The notes: generated by a model not told the origin, from the letters alone. Positions 29,437 to 42,091 are shown, counted from the first letter of the stretch. The stretch: 64,000 nt of DNA from Conchocele bisecta (GCA_029237695.1 CM055279.1:60585530-60649529); one strand, 5' to 3'. Numbers and translations are program-made.

Positions 29437-32400
29437 AGATTTGCGTAGGCGGTAGTGTACGTGTTGTTTCCGTGCTGAACGTTGGTGGAATTAGCGTAGG
29501 TAGTAGTGTACGTGTTGTTTCCGTGCCGAACGTTGGCGGAATTAGCGCAGGCGGTAGTGTACGTGTTGTTTCCGTGCCGAACGTTGGCGGAATTAGCGTA
29601 GGCGGTAGTGTACGTGTTGTTTCCGTGCCGAACGTTGTCGGAATTAGCGTAGGCGGTAGCGTACGTGTTGTTTCCGTCCGTGCCGAACGTTGGCGGAATT
29701 AGCGTAGGCTGTAGTGTACGTATTGTTTCCGTCCGTGCCGAACGCTGGCGGAATTAGCGTAGGTAGTAGTGTACGTGTTGTTTCCGTGCCGAACATTGTC
29801 GGAATTAGCATAGGCGATATTGTACGTGTTGTTTCCGTGCCGAACGTTGACGGAATTAGCGTAGGCGATAGTGTACGTGTAGTTTCCGTGCCGAACGTTG
29901 GCGGAAATAGTGTAGGCGGTAGTGTACGTGTTGTTTCCGTGCCGAGCGTTGGCGGAATTAGCGTAGGCGGTAGAGTACGTGTTGTTTCCATGCCGAACGT
30001 TGGCGGAATTAGCGCAGGCGGTAGTGTACGTGTTGTTACCGTGTCGAACGTTGACGGAATTAGTGTAGGCGGTAGTGTACGTGTTGTTTCAGTGCCGAAC
30101 GTTGGCGGAATTAGTGTAGGCGGTAGAGTACGTGTTGTTTCCGTTCCGAACGTTGGCGGAATTAGCGTAGGCGGTAGTGTACGTGTTGTTTCCGTGCCGA
30201 ACGTTGGCGGAATTAGCGTAGGCCATAGAGTACGTGTTATTTCCGTGCCGAACGTTGGCGGAATTAGCGTAGGCGGTAGTGTACGTGTTGTTTCCGTGCC
30301 GATCGTTGGCGGAATTAGCGTAGGCGGTTGTGTACGTGTTGTTTCCGTGTCGAACGTTGACTGAATTAGCTTAGGCGGTAGTATATATACGTGTTGCTTC
30401 CGTGCCGAGCGTTCGCGGAATTAGTATAGTCGGCAGTGTTACGTGTTGTTTCCGTGGCCGAGCGTTGGCGGTTTAATTACGTAGGCGGTAGCGTACGTTG
30501 TTTACGTGCCGAAGGTTGACGAAATTAGCGTACTAGGCGTAGTGTAAAAACTTTGTGTTTCCGTGCCGAACGTTGGCGGGAATTAGCGTAAGGCGGTAGT
30601 GGTACGTGTTTGTTTCCATCCGTGCCGAACGTTGGCGGAATTAGCGTAGGTTTTAATGTACTTGTTTGTTTCCGTGCCGAACGTTTTGGCGGAATTAGCG
30701 TTGGCGGTAGTGTACGTGTTGTTTCCGTCCATGCGAACGTTGGCGGAATTAGCGTAGGCGGTTAGTGGTACGTGTTGTTTCCATGCCGAACGTGACGGAA
30801 TTAGCGTAGGCGGTAGCGTACGTGTTGTTTCCATGCCGAACGTTGGCGGAATTAGCGTAGGCGGTAGTGTAGTGTGTTTTTCCATGCCGAACGTTGACGG
30901 AATTAGCGTAGGCGGTAGTGTACGTGCTGTTTTCCATGCCGAACGTTGGCGGAATTAGCGTAGGTAGTAGTGTACGTGTTGTTTCCGTGCAGAACGTTGG
31001 CGTAATTAGCGTAGGATGGTAGTGTACGTGTTCTTTCCATGCCGAACGTTGGCGGAATTAGCGTAGGTAGTAGTGTACGTGTTGTTTCCCCCCGTGCAGA
31101 ACGTTTGGCGGAATTAGCGTAGGCGTAGTGTACGTGTTTGTTTCCGGTTGTACGAACGTTGTCGGAATATTGCGTAGGCAAGGTAGTCGTACGTTGTTGT
31201 TTTCCGTCCGTGCCGAACGTTGGCGGAATTAGCGTAGGCTGTAGTGTTACGTGTTCCGTTTCCGTCGGTGAACGACCGCTGGCGGAATTAGCGTAGTAGT
31301 AGTGGTACGTTTGTTTGTTTCCCTTTCCGTGCCGAACGTTGGCGGAAATTAGAAGTAGGCGATAGTGTTTACGTGTTGTTTTCCGTGCCGAACATTGTCG
31401 GAATTAGCATAGGCGATATTGTACGTGTTTGTTTCCGTGCCGAACGTTGACGGAATTCAGCGTAGCTATAGTGTACGTGTAGTTTCCGTGCGCAAACGTT
31501 GGCGAAATAGTGTAGCGGTAGTGTACGTGTTGTTTTCCGTGGCCGAGCGTTGGCGGAATTCAGCGTAGGCGTCCTAAGAGTACGTGTTGTTTCCATGCCG
31601 AACGTTGGCGGAATTAAGCGTAGGCGGTAGTAGTACGTGTTGTTTACCAAATGTGTCGAACGTAAGACGGAATTAGTGTAAGGCAAGGTAGGTGTACGTG
31701 TTGTTTCAGTGCCGAACGTTGGCGGAATTAGTGTAGGCGGTAGAGTACGTGTTGTTTCCGTTCCCGAACGTTGGCGGAATTAGCGTAGCGGTAGTGTACG
31801 TGTTGTTTCCGTGCCGAACGTTGGCGGAATTAGCGTAGGCCATAGAGTACGTGTTATTTCCGTGCCGAACGTTGGCGAATTAGCGTAGGCGGTAGTGTAC
31901 GTGTTGTTTTTCCGTTGCCGATCGTTGCGGAATAGCGTAGGCGGTTGTACGTGTTGTTTCCGTTGTCGAACGTTTGACTTGAAGCTTAGGCGGTAGGTAT
32001 ATATAGTGTTGCTTCCGTGCCGAAGCTTTCGCGGAATTAGTATAGTCGGCAGTGTAAACGTGTTGTTTCCGTGCCGAGCGTTGGCGGCGGAATTAGCGTA
32101 GCGGTGCGTTCGTGTTGTTTACGTGCCGAAGGTTAGAATTAGCGTACTTGTAGGTGTACATTTTGTTTGTTCGTGCGAAACGTTGGCGAATTTAGCGTTT
32201 AATTAGGCGGTAGGTGACGATGTTTGGTTTCCATCCGTCCGAACGTTGGCGGAATTAGTAGGTAGTATTGTACGTGTTGAGTTGACGGAAAATTAGTGTA
32301 GGCCGGTAAGTGTACGTTGGTTGTTTCAGGTGCCGAACGTTGGCGGAATTTGTGTAGGCGGTATAGAGTACGTGTTGTTTCCGTTTCCGAACCGTTGGCG

Positions 32401-34240
32401 GAATTAGGCGTATGGCGGTAGTGTACGTGTTGTTTTCCGTGCCGAACGTTGGCGGGAATTAGCGTAGGCCATAGAGTAACGTGTTATTTCCTTCCGTGCC
32501 CCGAACCGTTGGCGGAATTAGCGTATGGCTCGGTAGTGTACGTGTTGTTTCCGTGCCGATCGTTGGCGGAATTAGACGTAGGCGGTTGGTTGTTCGTGTT
32601 TGTTTGTTTCCAGGTGTCGAAACGTTGACTGGAATTAGCTTAGGCGGTGAGTAATAATATACGTGTTGCTTCCGTGCCGAGCGTTCGCGGAATTAGTATA
32701 GTCGGCAGTGTACGTGTTGTTTTCCGTGCCGAGCGTTGGCGGAATAGCGTAGGCGGTAGCGTACGTGTTGTTTACGTGCCGAAGGTTGACGAATTAGCGT
32801 ACTAGGCGGTAGTGTACATTTTGTTTCCGTGCGAACGTTGGCGGGAAATTAGCGTAGGCGGTAGTGTACGTGTTAGTTTCCATCCGTGCCGAACGTTGGC
32901 GGCGGAATTAGCGTAGGTAGTAATGTACGTGTTGTTTCCGTGCCGAACGTTGGCGGAATTAGCGTTGGCGGTAGTGTACGTGTTGTTTCCGTCCATGCCG
33001 AACGTTGGCGGAATTAGCGTAGGCGGTAGTGTACGTGTTGTTTCCATGCCGAACGTTGACGGAATTAGCGTAGGCGGTAGCGTACGTGTTGTTTCCATGC
33101 CGAACGTTGGCGGAATTAGCGTAGGCGGTAGTGTACGTGTTGTTTCCATGCCGAACGTTGACGGAATTAGCGTAGGCGGTAGTGTACGTGCTGTTTCCAT
33201 GCCGAACGTTGGCGGAATTAGCGTAGGTAGTAGTGTACGTGTTGTTTCCGTGCAGAACGTTGGCGTAATTAGCGTAGGTGGTAGTGTACGTGTTCTTTCC
33301 ATGCCGAACGTTGGCGGAATTAGCGTAGGTAGTAGTGTACGTGTTGTTTCCGTGCAGAACGTTGGCGGAATTAGCGTAGGCGGTAGTGTACGTGTTGTTT
33401 CCGTGCCGAACGTTGTCGGAATTAGCGTAGGCGGTAGCGTACGTGTTGTTTCCGTCCGTGCCGAACGTTGGCGGAATTAGCGTAGGCTGTAGTGTACGTG
33501 TTGTTTCCGTCCGTGCCGAACGCTGGCGGAATTAGCGTAGGTAGTAGTGTACGTGTTGTTTCCGTGCCGAACGTTGGCGGAAATAGAGTAGGCGATAGTG
33601 TACGTGTTGTTTCCGTGCCGAACATTGTCGGAATTAGCATAGGCGATATTGTACGTGTTGTTTCCGTGCCGAACGTTGACGGAATTAGCGTAGGCGATAG
33701 TGTACGTGTAGTTTCCGTGCCGAACGTTGGCGGAAATAGTGTAGGCGGTAGTGTACGTGTTGTTTCCGTGCCGAGCGTTGGCGGAATTAGCGTAGGCGGT
33801 AGAGTACGTGTTGTTTCCATGCCGAACGTTGGCGGAATTAGCGCAGGCGGTAGTGTACGTGTTGTTACCGTGTCGAACGTTGACGGAATTAGTGTAGGCG
33901 GTAGTGTACGTGTTGTTTCAGTGCCGAACGTGGCGAATTAGTGTATGGCGTATAGTACGTGTTGTTTCCGTTCCGAACGTTGGCGGAATTAGCGTAGGCG
34001 GTATTGTACGTGTTGTTTCCGTGCCGACGTTGCGGAATCGATTAGCGTGGTACACTTCGCTGGTAGTGTCGTACGTTGGTTAGTCGTCCGTGCGAACGTT
34101 GGCGGAATTAGCGTAGGCTGTAGTGTACGTGTTGTTTCCGTCGTGCCGACGCTTGTCGGAATTAGCGTAGTAGTAGTGTACGTGTTGTTTCCGTGCCGAA
34201 CGTTGGCGGAATTAGCGTAAGGCATAGAGTACGTGTTACA
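29437..34240 (+). repeat. 51-bp satellite array I (about 94 units)
   Basis: Unit of 51 bp: GGCGGAATTAGCGTAGGCGG, TAGTGTACGTGTTGTTTCCG, TGCCGAACGTT. The period is 17 codons, so stop-free frames run on both strands (forward unit like VGGISVGGSVRVVSVPN, reverse like TTRTLPPTLIPPTFGTE). Variant markers such as GTAGGCTGTAGTG and CCATAGAGTACGTGTTATTT recur in order, showing higher-order blocks. No signal peptide, start context or non-repeat exon supports coding. Confidence 0.95.
30365..32900 (+). other. Indel-rich sector of the 51-bp array
   Basis: Units here contain frequent one-base insertions, deletions and homopolymer changes, while units on either side (29437-30360 and 32900-33925) are clean. 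Several noisy stretches match clean blocks elsewhere in the array. This looks like uncorrected long-read consensus or a mis-joined duplicate more than biological decay. Confidence 0.7.
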
Positions 34241-34247
34241 ACTTCGG

Positions 34248-35050
34248 CTATAGAGTATGTTACACTCCCGCCTGCGATTCGCTTACCAAGAATTGCAATC
34301 CAGCGGTCCTTGAATTGCAATTCTTCCCCTCTGGAATTGCAGTCTAATTGCAGTCTAATTGCGGTCCAAACGCGGTCCCGTTTTTGCGGTCATTCTTTCG
34401 CGATACCGTTTGTGCGGTCATCTTCTTTCGCGGTCCAGTTTGTGCGGTCATTCTTTCGCGATACCGTTTGTGCGGTCATTCTTTCGCTATTTCCGGTAAA
34501 AACTTACCGTATCATCGTATAGTACAGTTTGTTTACATTATCAGTGATTATACAAACGTACTATACGAATATTATACAAACATACGATATCCGTTCGTAT
34601 ATACGATATATCCGTACGGATATGGTATGAATATAAAGTGGGTCATCCTGTGGTTAAAATATACCGATGCACCGGTTCATTTCGAATGTAAACATCCGGT
34701 TTTCATTTCGATCATCTGCCATAATTTGAAGTTTTTCAAAATGAATAAATGTTCAGTTTTACGATACAGAAACAATATTTAAAACTGAGGATTGTGAAGT
34801 ACGGTATCACTGTACATATACATGTGTGTTCAATATACAGTAATTCATCACTGTACTCCGCACCACCGCCGGGGACACAAAACAATGATCCCCCACGCAC
34901 ACCAGCCATCTACATTTGGCGTCCTAAAAGTTCCGGTCTATATCCCACAGTGGGAACAATGTGTATCACCACCACCACCAGTTTTTGTCTATGACTACAC
35001 TACACCCACCCCCCCCCACCGCCCCCGACCACCACTTCTGTCTGTAATGC
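34248..35050 (+). repeat. Spacer unit 1 preceding 38-bp satellite
   Basis: ACACTCCCGCCTGCGATTCG, then AATTGCAATC/GAATTGCAATTC palindromic words, GCGGTCATTCTTTCGCGATA repeats, TACGATATATCCGTACGGAT and a CACCACCACCA tract. It recurs at 36298-37056 and, internally deleted, at 37676-37904. Confidence 0.88.
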
Positions 35051-35051
35051 A

Positions 35052-36297
35052 GGATGACGTGGCCGACTGATCAAGTGCTAAACTAGTCCTGGTGAGATGA
35101 CCGACTGATCAAGTGCTATACTAGTCTTGGTGCGATGGCCGACTGATCAAGTTCTAAACTAGTCATGGTGCGATGGCCGACTGATCGAGTGCTATACTAG
35201 TCCAGGTGCGATGGCCGACTGAGCAAGGGCTAAACTAGTCTTGGTGCGATGGCCGACTGATCAAGTTCTAAACTAGTCGTGGTGCGATGGCCGACTGATC
35301 AAGTTCTAAACTAGTCCTGGTGCGATGGCCGATTGAGCAAGGTCAAAACTAGTCTTGGTGCGGTGGCCGACTAATCAAGTTCTAAACTAGTCCTGGTGCG
35401 ATGGCCGACTGATCAAGTTCTAAACTAGTCCTGGTGCGATGGCCGACTGAGCAAGGGCAAAACTAGTCATGGTGCGGTGGCCGACTGATCAAGTTCTAAA
35501 CTATTCCTGGTGCGATGGCCGACAGATCAAGGACTAAACTAGTCTTGGTGCGATGGCCGACTGATCAAGTTCTAAATTAGTCGTGGTGCGATGGCCGACT
35601 GATCAAGTTCTAAACTAGTCCTGGTGCGATGTCCGACCGATCGAGTGCTATACTAGTCCTGGTGCGATGGCCGACTAATCAAGGGCTAACTAGTCGCAAT
35701 GCGATGGCCGACTGATCAAGGGCTAAACTATTCCTGGTGCGATGGTCGACTGATCAAGTTCTAAACTAGTCCTGGTGCGATGGCCGACTGATCAATTAGT
35801 TATAAACTAGTCCTGGTGCGATGGCCGATTGATCGAGTGCTATACTAGTCCTGGTGCGATGGCCGACTGATCAAGTGCTAAAGTAGTACTGGTGTGATGG
35901 CCGACTGATCAAGTTCTAACTAGTCCTGGTGTGATGGCCGACTGATTGAGTGCTATACTAGTCCTGGTGCGATGGCCGACTGATCAAGTGCTAAAGTAGT
36001 CCTGGTGTGATGGCCGAATGATCTAGTGCTATACTCGGCATGGCCGACTGATCACGTGCTATACTGGGCATGGTGAGATGGCCAACTGATCAAGTGCTAT
36101 ACTGGGCATGGTGCAATGGGCGACTGATCAAGCGCTATACTAGTTATGGTGCGATGGCAGACTGATCAAGTGCTCTGCTAGTCCTGGTGCGATGGCCGAC
36201 TGATCAAGTGCTATACTCGGCATGGCCGACTGATCACGTGCTATACTGGGCATGGTGAGATGGCCAACTAATCAAGTGCTATACGTACTGGGCATGG
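35052..36297 (+). repeat. 38-bp satellite array 1 (about 33 units)
   Basis: Unit GTCCTGGTGCGATGGCCGAC + TGATCAAGTGCTAAACTA, 38 bp. Units vary at AGTGCTATA/AGTTCTAAA/AGGGCTAAA. The last third contains a divergent CTCGGCATGGCCGACTGATC subtype. Confidence 0.93.
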
Positions 36298-37056
36298 TGA
36301 AATACTACACTCCCGCCTGCGATTCACCTACCAAGAATTGCAATCCAGCGGTCGTTGAATTGCAATTCGTCCGCTCTGAAATTGCAGTCTAATTGCGGTC
36401 CAATCGCGTCCCGTTGTTGCGGTCATTCTTTCGCGATACCGTTTGTGCGGTAATTCTTTCGCGGTCCAGTTTGTGCGGTCATTCTTTCGCGATACCGTTT
36501 GTGCGGTCATTCTTTCGCTATTTCCGTTAAAAACTTACCGTATCATCGTATAGTACAGTTTGTTTACATTATACAAACGTACTATACGAATATTATACAA
36601 AAACATACGATATCCGTTCGTATATACGATATATCCGTACGGATATGGTATGAATATACAGTGGGTCATCGTGCGGTTAAAATATACCGATGCACCGGTT
36701 CATTTCGCATGTAAACATCCGGTTTTCATTTCGATCATACTGCCACAATTTTAAGTTTTTCAAAATGAATAAATGTTCAGTTTTACGATACAGAAACAAT
36801 TTAAAACTGAGGATTGTGAAGTACGGTATCACAGTGCATATACATGTGTGTTCAATACAGTAATTCATCAGTAATTCATCATTGTACTCCGCACAACCGC
36901 CGGGGACACAAAACAATGATCCCCCACACACACCAGCCATCTACATTTGGCGTCCTAAAAGTTCCAGTCTATATCCCACAGTGGGAACAATGTGTATCAC
37001 CACCACCACCAGTTTTTGTCTATGACTACACAACACCCCCCACCCCCGACCACCAC
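36298..37056 (+). repeat. Spacer unit 2
   Basis: Near-identical to 34248-35050 with small deletions, for example one fewer GCGGTCATTCTTTCGC segment variant. It shows that spacer plus array was duplicated as one block. Confidence 0.9.
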
Positions 37057-37675
37057 GAAACTAGTCCTGGTGCGATGGCCGACTGATCGAGTGCTATACT
37101 AGTCGTCCTGGTGCGATGGCCGACTAATCAAGGGCTAAACTAGTCTCAGTGCGATGGCCGACTGATCAAGGGCTAAACTATTCCTGGTGCGATGGTCGAC
37201 TGATCAAGTTCTAAACTAGTCCTGGTGCGATGGCCGACTGATCAAGTTATAAACTAGTCCCTGGTGCGATGACCGACTGATCGAGTGCTATACTAGTCCT
37301 GGTGTGATGGCCGACTGATTGAGTGCTATACTAGTCCTGGTGCGATGGCCGACTGATCAAGTGCTAAAGTAGTCCTGGTGTGATGGCCGAATGATCTAGT
37401 GCTATACTCGGCATGGCCGACTGATCACGTGCTATACTGGGCATGGTGAGATGGCCAACTGATCAAGTGCTATACTGGGCATGGTGCAATGGGCGACTGA
37501 TCAAGCGCTATACTAGTTATGGTGCGATGGCAGACTGATCAAGTGCTCTGCTAGTCCTGGTGCGATGGCCGACTGATCAAGTGCTATACTCGGCATGGCC
37601 GACTGATCACGTGCTATACTGGGCATGGTGAGATGGCCAACTAATCAAGTGATATACGTACTGGGCATGGTGAAA
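37057..37675 (+). repeat. 38-bp satellite array 2 (about 16 units)
   Basis: Matches the latter half of array 1 unit for unit, including the CTCGGCATGGCCGACTGATC and GGGCATGGTGCAATGGGCGA variants, and ends with the same CATGGTGAAATACTACACTC junction. Confidence 0.92.
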
Positions 37676-37904
37676 TACTACACTCCGCCTGCGATTCATA
37701 AGTAATTCATCATTGTACTCCGCACCACCGTGGGGGACACAAAACAATGATTCCCCACACACACCAGCCATCTAAATTTGGCATCCTAAAAGTTCCGGTC
37801 TATATCACCACCACCACCACCACCAGTTTGTGTCTATGACTACTACTACACTACACCCCCCCCCCCCCCCCCCCCACCGACCACCACTTCTGTTTGTGGC
37901 CGAC
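37676..37904 (+). repeat. Spacer unit 3, internally deleted
   Basis: CTCCGCCTGCGATTCAT joins straight to AGTAATTCATCATTGTACTC, skipping about 500 bp present in units 1 and 2. It contains a run of 19 C (37856-37874). Confidence 0.88.
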
Positions 37905-39466
37905 GTGGCCGACTAATCAAGTGCTAAACTAGTCCTGGTGCGATGGCCGACTGATCAAGTGCTATAATAATAGTCTTGGTGCGATGGCCGACTGATAAAG
38001 TTCTAAAGTAGTCTTGGTGCGATGGCCGACTGATCAAGTTCTAAACTAGTCGTGGTGCGATGGCCGACTGATCAAGTTCTAAACTAGTCATGGTGCGATG
38101 GCCGACTGATCGAGTGCTATACTAGTCCTGGTGCGATGGCCGACTGATCAAGGGCTAAACTAGTCTCGGTGCGATGGCTGACTGATCAAGGGCTAAACTA
38201 TTCCTGTGCGATGGTCGACTGATCAAGTTCTAAACTAGTCCTGGTGTGATGGCCGATGATCAATGATATACTCAGCATGGCCGACTGATAGTGTTATAAC
38301 TGGGCATGGTGAGATGGCCAATTGATCAAGTGCTATGCTGGGCATGGTGCAATGGGTGACTGATCAAGCGCTATACTACTTATGGTGCGATGGCAGACTG
38401 ATCAAGTGCTCTACTAGTCCTGGTGCGATGACCGACTGATCAAGCGCTATACTAGTTATGGTGCGATGGCAGACTGATCAAGTGCTATACTAGTCCTGGT
38501 GCGATGGCCGACTGATCAAGTGCTACATGTATACTCGGCATGGCCGACTGATCACGTGCTATACTGGGCATGGTGAGATGGCCAACTGATCAAGTGCTAT
38601 ACTGGGCATGGTGCAATGGGCGACTAATCAGGCGCTATACTACTTATGGTGCGATGGCAGACTGATCAAGTGCTCTACTAGTCCTGGTGCGATGACCGAC
38701 TGATCAAGGGCTAAACTAAGTCCTGTGCGATGGCCGACTGATCAAGTTCTATACTAGTCCTGGTGCGATGGCCGACTGATCAAGGACTACACTAGTCCTG
38801 GTGCGATGGCCAACTGATCAAGGGCTAAACTAGTCCTGGTATGATGGCCGACTGACCAAGGGCTAAACTAGTCCTGGAGCGATGGCCGACTGATCTAGTT
38901 CTATACTAGTCATGGTGAGATTGCCGACAGATCAAGTGCTAAACTAGTCCTGGAGCGCTGGCCGACTGATCAAGTTCTAAACTAGTCCTGGTGCGATGGC
39001 CGACTGATCGAGTGCTATACTTGTCCTGGTGCGATGGCCGACTGATCAAGGGCTAAACTAGTCCCGGTGCGATAGCCGACTGATCAAGTGCTATACTAGT
39101 CCTGGTGTGATGGCCGACTGAACAAGTTCTAAACTAGTCCTGGTGCGATGGCCGACTGATCAAGTGCTATACTAGTCCTGGTGAGATGGGAAACTGATCA
39201 AGTTTTAAACTAGTCCTGGTGCGATGGCCGACTGATCAAGTTCTAAACTAGTCCTGGAGCGATGTCCGACTGATCAAGTGCTAAACTAGTCCTGGGGTGA
39301 TGGCCGACTGATCAAGTTCTAAACTAGTCCTGGAGCGATGTCCGACTGATCAAGTGCTAAACTAGTCCTGGGGTGATGGCCGACTGATCAAGTGCTAAAC
39401 TAGTCCTGGTGCGATGGCCGACTGATCAAGTGCTAAACTAGTCATGGTGTGATGGCCGACTGATCA
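37905..39466 (+). repeat. 38-bp satellite array 3 (about 41 units)
   Basis: Same unit, with subtypes from array 1 plus GTCCTGGAGCGATGTCCGAC and GGGGTGATGGCCGAC variants confined to its right end (39240-39400), where a 76-bp dimer repeats. Confidence 0.93.
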
Positions 39467-39856
39467 AATTGCATGCCATAATAACTAGATGGCCATGGCC
39501 TGCATGTCGTGCCCGCCGAGGCATTTGATAGTACAAACAATTTTTTTTATTGCAACAAAGCTTTAGCCCGTTGACATAAAAACATGCCACACCCGCCGAG
39601 GCTTTGATAGTATACCCAAAAACTTTTAATAAAAAACACTTTAACCAAAAAAAAAACTTTATCCTGAATGCACACCAATGTGCCAACTATATCGCTCTGT
39701 CTGCAAGCGGGCCCAACAAAAACTTTAAGGGAAATTTCAAAGTAATTTGACCGTGACATTGGGCACATATAAATAATAATGAAAATGTGGGTGACAAATA
39801 CACTGTATGTGAAGTTTCGAGTGAATTGGTGAAGCGGTTTCAGAGATATAGTGTTC
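39467..39856. repeat. Mollusc-type dispersed repeat (TTTGACC... class)
   Basis: ATGGCCATGGCCTGCATG, AACTTTAAGGGAAATTTCAA, AGTAATTTGACCGTGACATT and GAATTGGTGAAGCGGTTTCA recur as variants at 40755-41475, a family of loosely tandem 100-200 bp units. Non-coding. Confidence 0.7.
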
Positions 39857-40376
39857 TTAAAGGTACATGCCCACTCAGTAGGCACAAAATGTTCTTTATA
39901 TCAGAGACATCATCTGAGACATTTTCTGGCAAAATAAACATTAATTCACCATTAATACACATATTTATTGGCATTATTATACATTTTATATCGGACGTAA
40001 ATTTCCACACTGCTATCAGGGGCGATAACCGTGTTTCCTTAAAATGTTACCAAGACATTACTATTTATTTTTTGATGTGCAATGATCATACTTTATAATC
40101 TGTCGAAAACATTATTTTTTCAGGGAAACACATTTAATTAGTATAAGTAATTAAAAAATATCATGCCCCATTTGCCTATGAAAATAGCCTGATATCACCG
40201 CGTGTCACTATCAGTGAATAAACATTACTAAATGATTATATCCATATAACGGGCACTCGTAATGTTTAGAACTGGTGGAATAGTGACAAAATTATACACT
40301 TATTTAATTCCTACAAATAACTGAGAATACACATAACTTTAATTGTTGTGCCTACTGAGTGGGTATGCACCTTTAA
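39857..40376 (+). mobile_element. TTAA-type MITE, family C copy 4
   Basis: TTAA (39857-39860) AGGTACATGCCCACTCAGTA to CTACTGAGTGGGTATGCACC TTAA (40373-40376). The body is the same as 25614-26047. It is inserted in the TTTGACC-type repeat. Confidence 0.9.
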
Positions 40377-40752
40377 TTAGCATAAATTATTAAAAAACAA
40401 GAAATACGTCTGTCGAACGCGGATGCCACCTGCAGCATATTTGAGAAACTGTGACAAAGTGGTTAACCGAAAAGTGTGACGGACGGACAGACGGACGGAC
40501 GGTCCAAACACTATATACCACCCGTTTCTTCGAAACCCGGTGGCATAAAAATATCATGCCTCATTTGAATATGAAAATAGCTTGATACCACTGCTAGTCA
40601 TTATCAGTAAAATAAATATTATACTAAATGATTATATATGGATAGCGGGCACACATAATTTTTAGAACTGGTGGAATAGTGACACAATTATACACTTATT
40701 TTATTGCTATAAAGAACAGTTTGTGCCTACTGAGTGGGCATGTACCTTTAAA
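40377..40752 (+). mobile_element. Family C fragment (copy 5) with an insertion
   Basis: AATTAGCATAAATTATTAAA and, after about 150 bp, ATATCATGCCTCATTTGAAT are adjacent in intact copies. The foreign 40401-40548 piece contains GACGGACGGACAGACGGACG and CACCCGTTTCTTCGAAACCC. The right TIR CTACTGAGTGGGCATGTACC is intact and the left half of the element is absent. Confidence 0.8.
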
Positions 40753-41582
40753 AACTTTAACCTTAAATCAAAAATTTTTACCCGGACGGATGATGTACGT
40801 ATGTAGGCCAATGTGACAACTATATCGCACTGTCCACATGCAGGCATGTCAAAAACTTTGAGGTAAATTTGAAAGTAATTTTACCTTGATATTGGGCACA
40901 GGGGTTGCAGGAGTTGAGCATAGAATGAAAATATGGATGATGATAAACACACATGTGAAGCTTCGAGTGAATTGGCGAAGCTGTTTCTGAGATATAGTGT
41001 TCTTAAAAACTTTAACCTACAGTAAATAAAAATCAGATGGCCATGGCCCGCATGTTGAGCCCACCGAGGCATTTGATGGTGTCCGAGTATATTTATTTGA
41101 AGTTTGAATTAACGTATGTAAAAGCTTTAACGCAAATTTGAAAGTCATTTGACCTTGATCTTGGGCATGTGGGTCACATGCGTGGGCTATAATATGAAAA
41201 TATGGATGATAATAAAGAATTATCTGAAGTTTGAAGCAAATCTGGGTAAGTGTTGTGGAGATATAAGGTATGCAAAAACTTTAACAAAAATTTCAAAGTC
41301 ATTTGACCTTGACCTTGGGGCACAGGGGCCGCATGAGTGGGAGACAGAATGAATATATGGATTATGACTAATAAGCATTTGATGTTTCAAGTCAATGTGA
41401 CTTAGGATATGGTATTTAAAAACATACACCGATTTCGGACGGACTGACGCACGACTCATTGTGATTCACTAAGTCTCGCTTTCCGCAAGCAGGCTCGGCA
41501 AAAAAAATACAGATGGACGTCAATGTGCATACTATATCGCACTGTCCGCAGGCGGTCGCGACAACAATTGTCCAACCCCTTT
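40753..41582. repeat. Mollusc-type dispersed repeat, several loose units
   Basis: Repeated AAAACTTTAAC, GAAAGTCATTTGACCTTGA and ATATGGATGATRATAA words at intervals of roughly 130-190 bp. TATATCGCACTGTCC occurs at two places. Non-coding. Confidence 0.7.
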
Positions 41583-41584
41583 TT

Positions 41585-42091
41585 AAAGGTGCAAGCCCAC
41601 TCAGTAGGCTAAAAATGCTCTTTATGGGAATTAAATAAGTGTATAATTGTCACTATTCCACTACTTTAATATAAACATTACGAGTGCCCGCTATACAGAT
41701 ATAATCATTTGGTAATATTTATTTTACTGACAGTGACGCGTGGTGGTATCGGTATTTTCATGTGCAAATGGGGCATGATATTTTATAATTATTTATACTA
41801 TTAAATTAAATGCATCAACTGAAAAAAAAATTGACAGATTATAAAGTATGATCATTGCACATCAAAAAATAAATACAAAGAATAAATAGTAATGTCCGTT
41901 AACATTTTAAGGAAACACGGTTATCGTCCCTGATATCAATGTGGAAATTTTCTTCTGATATAAAATGTATAATAATGCCAAACAATACGTGGGTAATGGT
42001 AAATGATTGTTTATCTGGCCAGAAAATGTCTCCGATGATGTCTCTGACATAAAGAACATTTTGTGCCTACTGAGTGGGCATGTACCTTTAA
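41585..42091 (-). mobile_element. TTAA-type MITE, family C copy 6 (reverse)
   Basis: TTTTAAAGGTGCAAGCCCAC to CTACTGAGTGGGCATGTACC TTTAA. The body reads GGAAACACGGTTATCGTCCC, the complement of the forward copies. Confidence 0.9.

Noticed and set aside
29304..33941. Open frames encoding VGGISVGGSVRVVSVPN-type repeats and reverse proline/threonine repeats
   Set aside because: The 51-bp period makes both strands stop-free. There is no start context, signal peptide or unique exon, and variation looks neutral.
40401..40548. Independent gene fragment between family C pieces
   Set aside because: GACGGACGGACAGACGG and CGAAACCCGGTGGCAT read as repetitive intergenic sequence, with no open frame of note.
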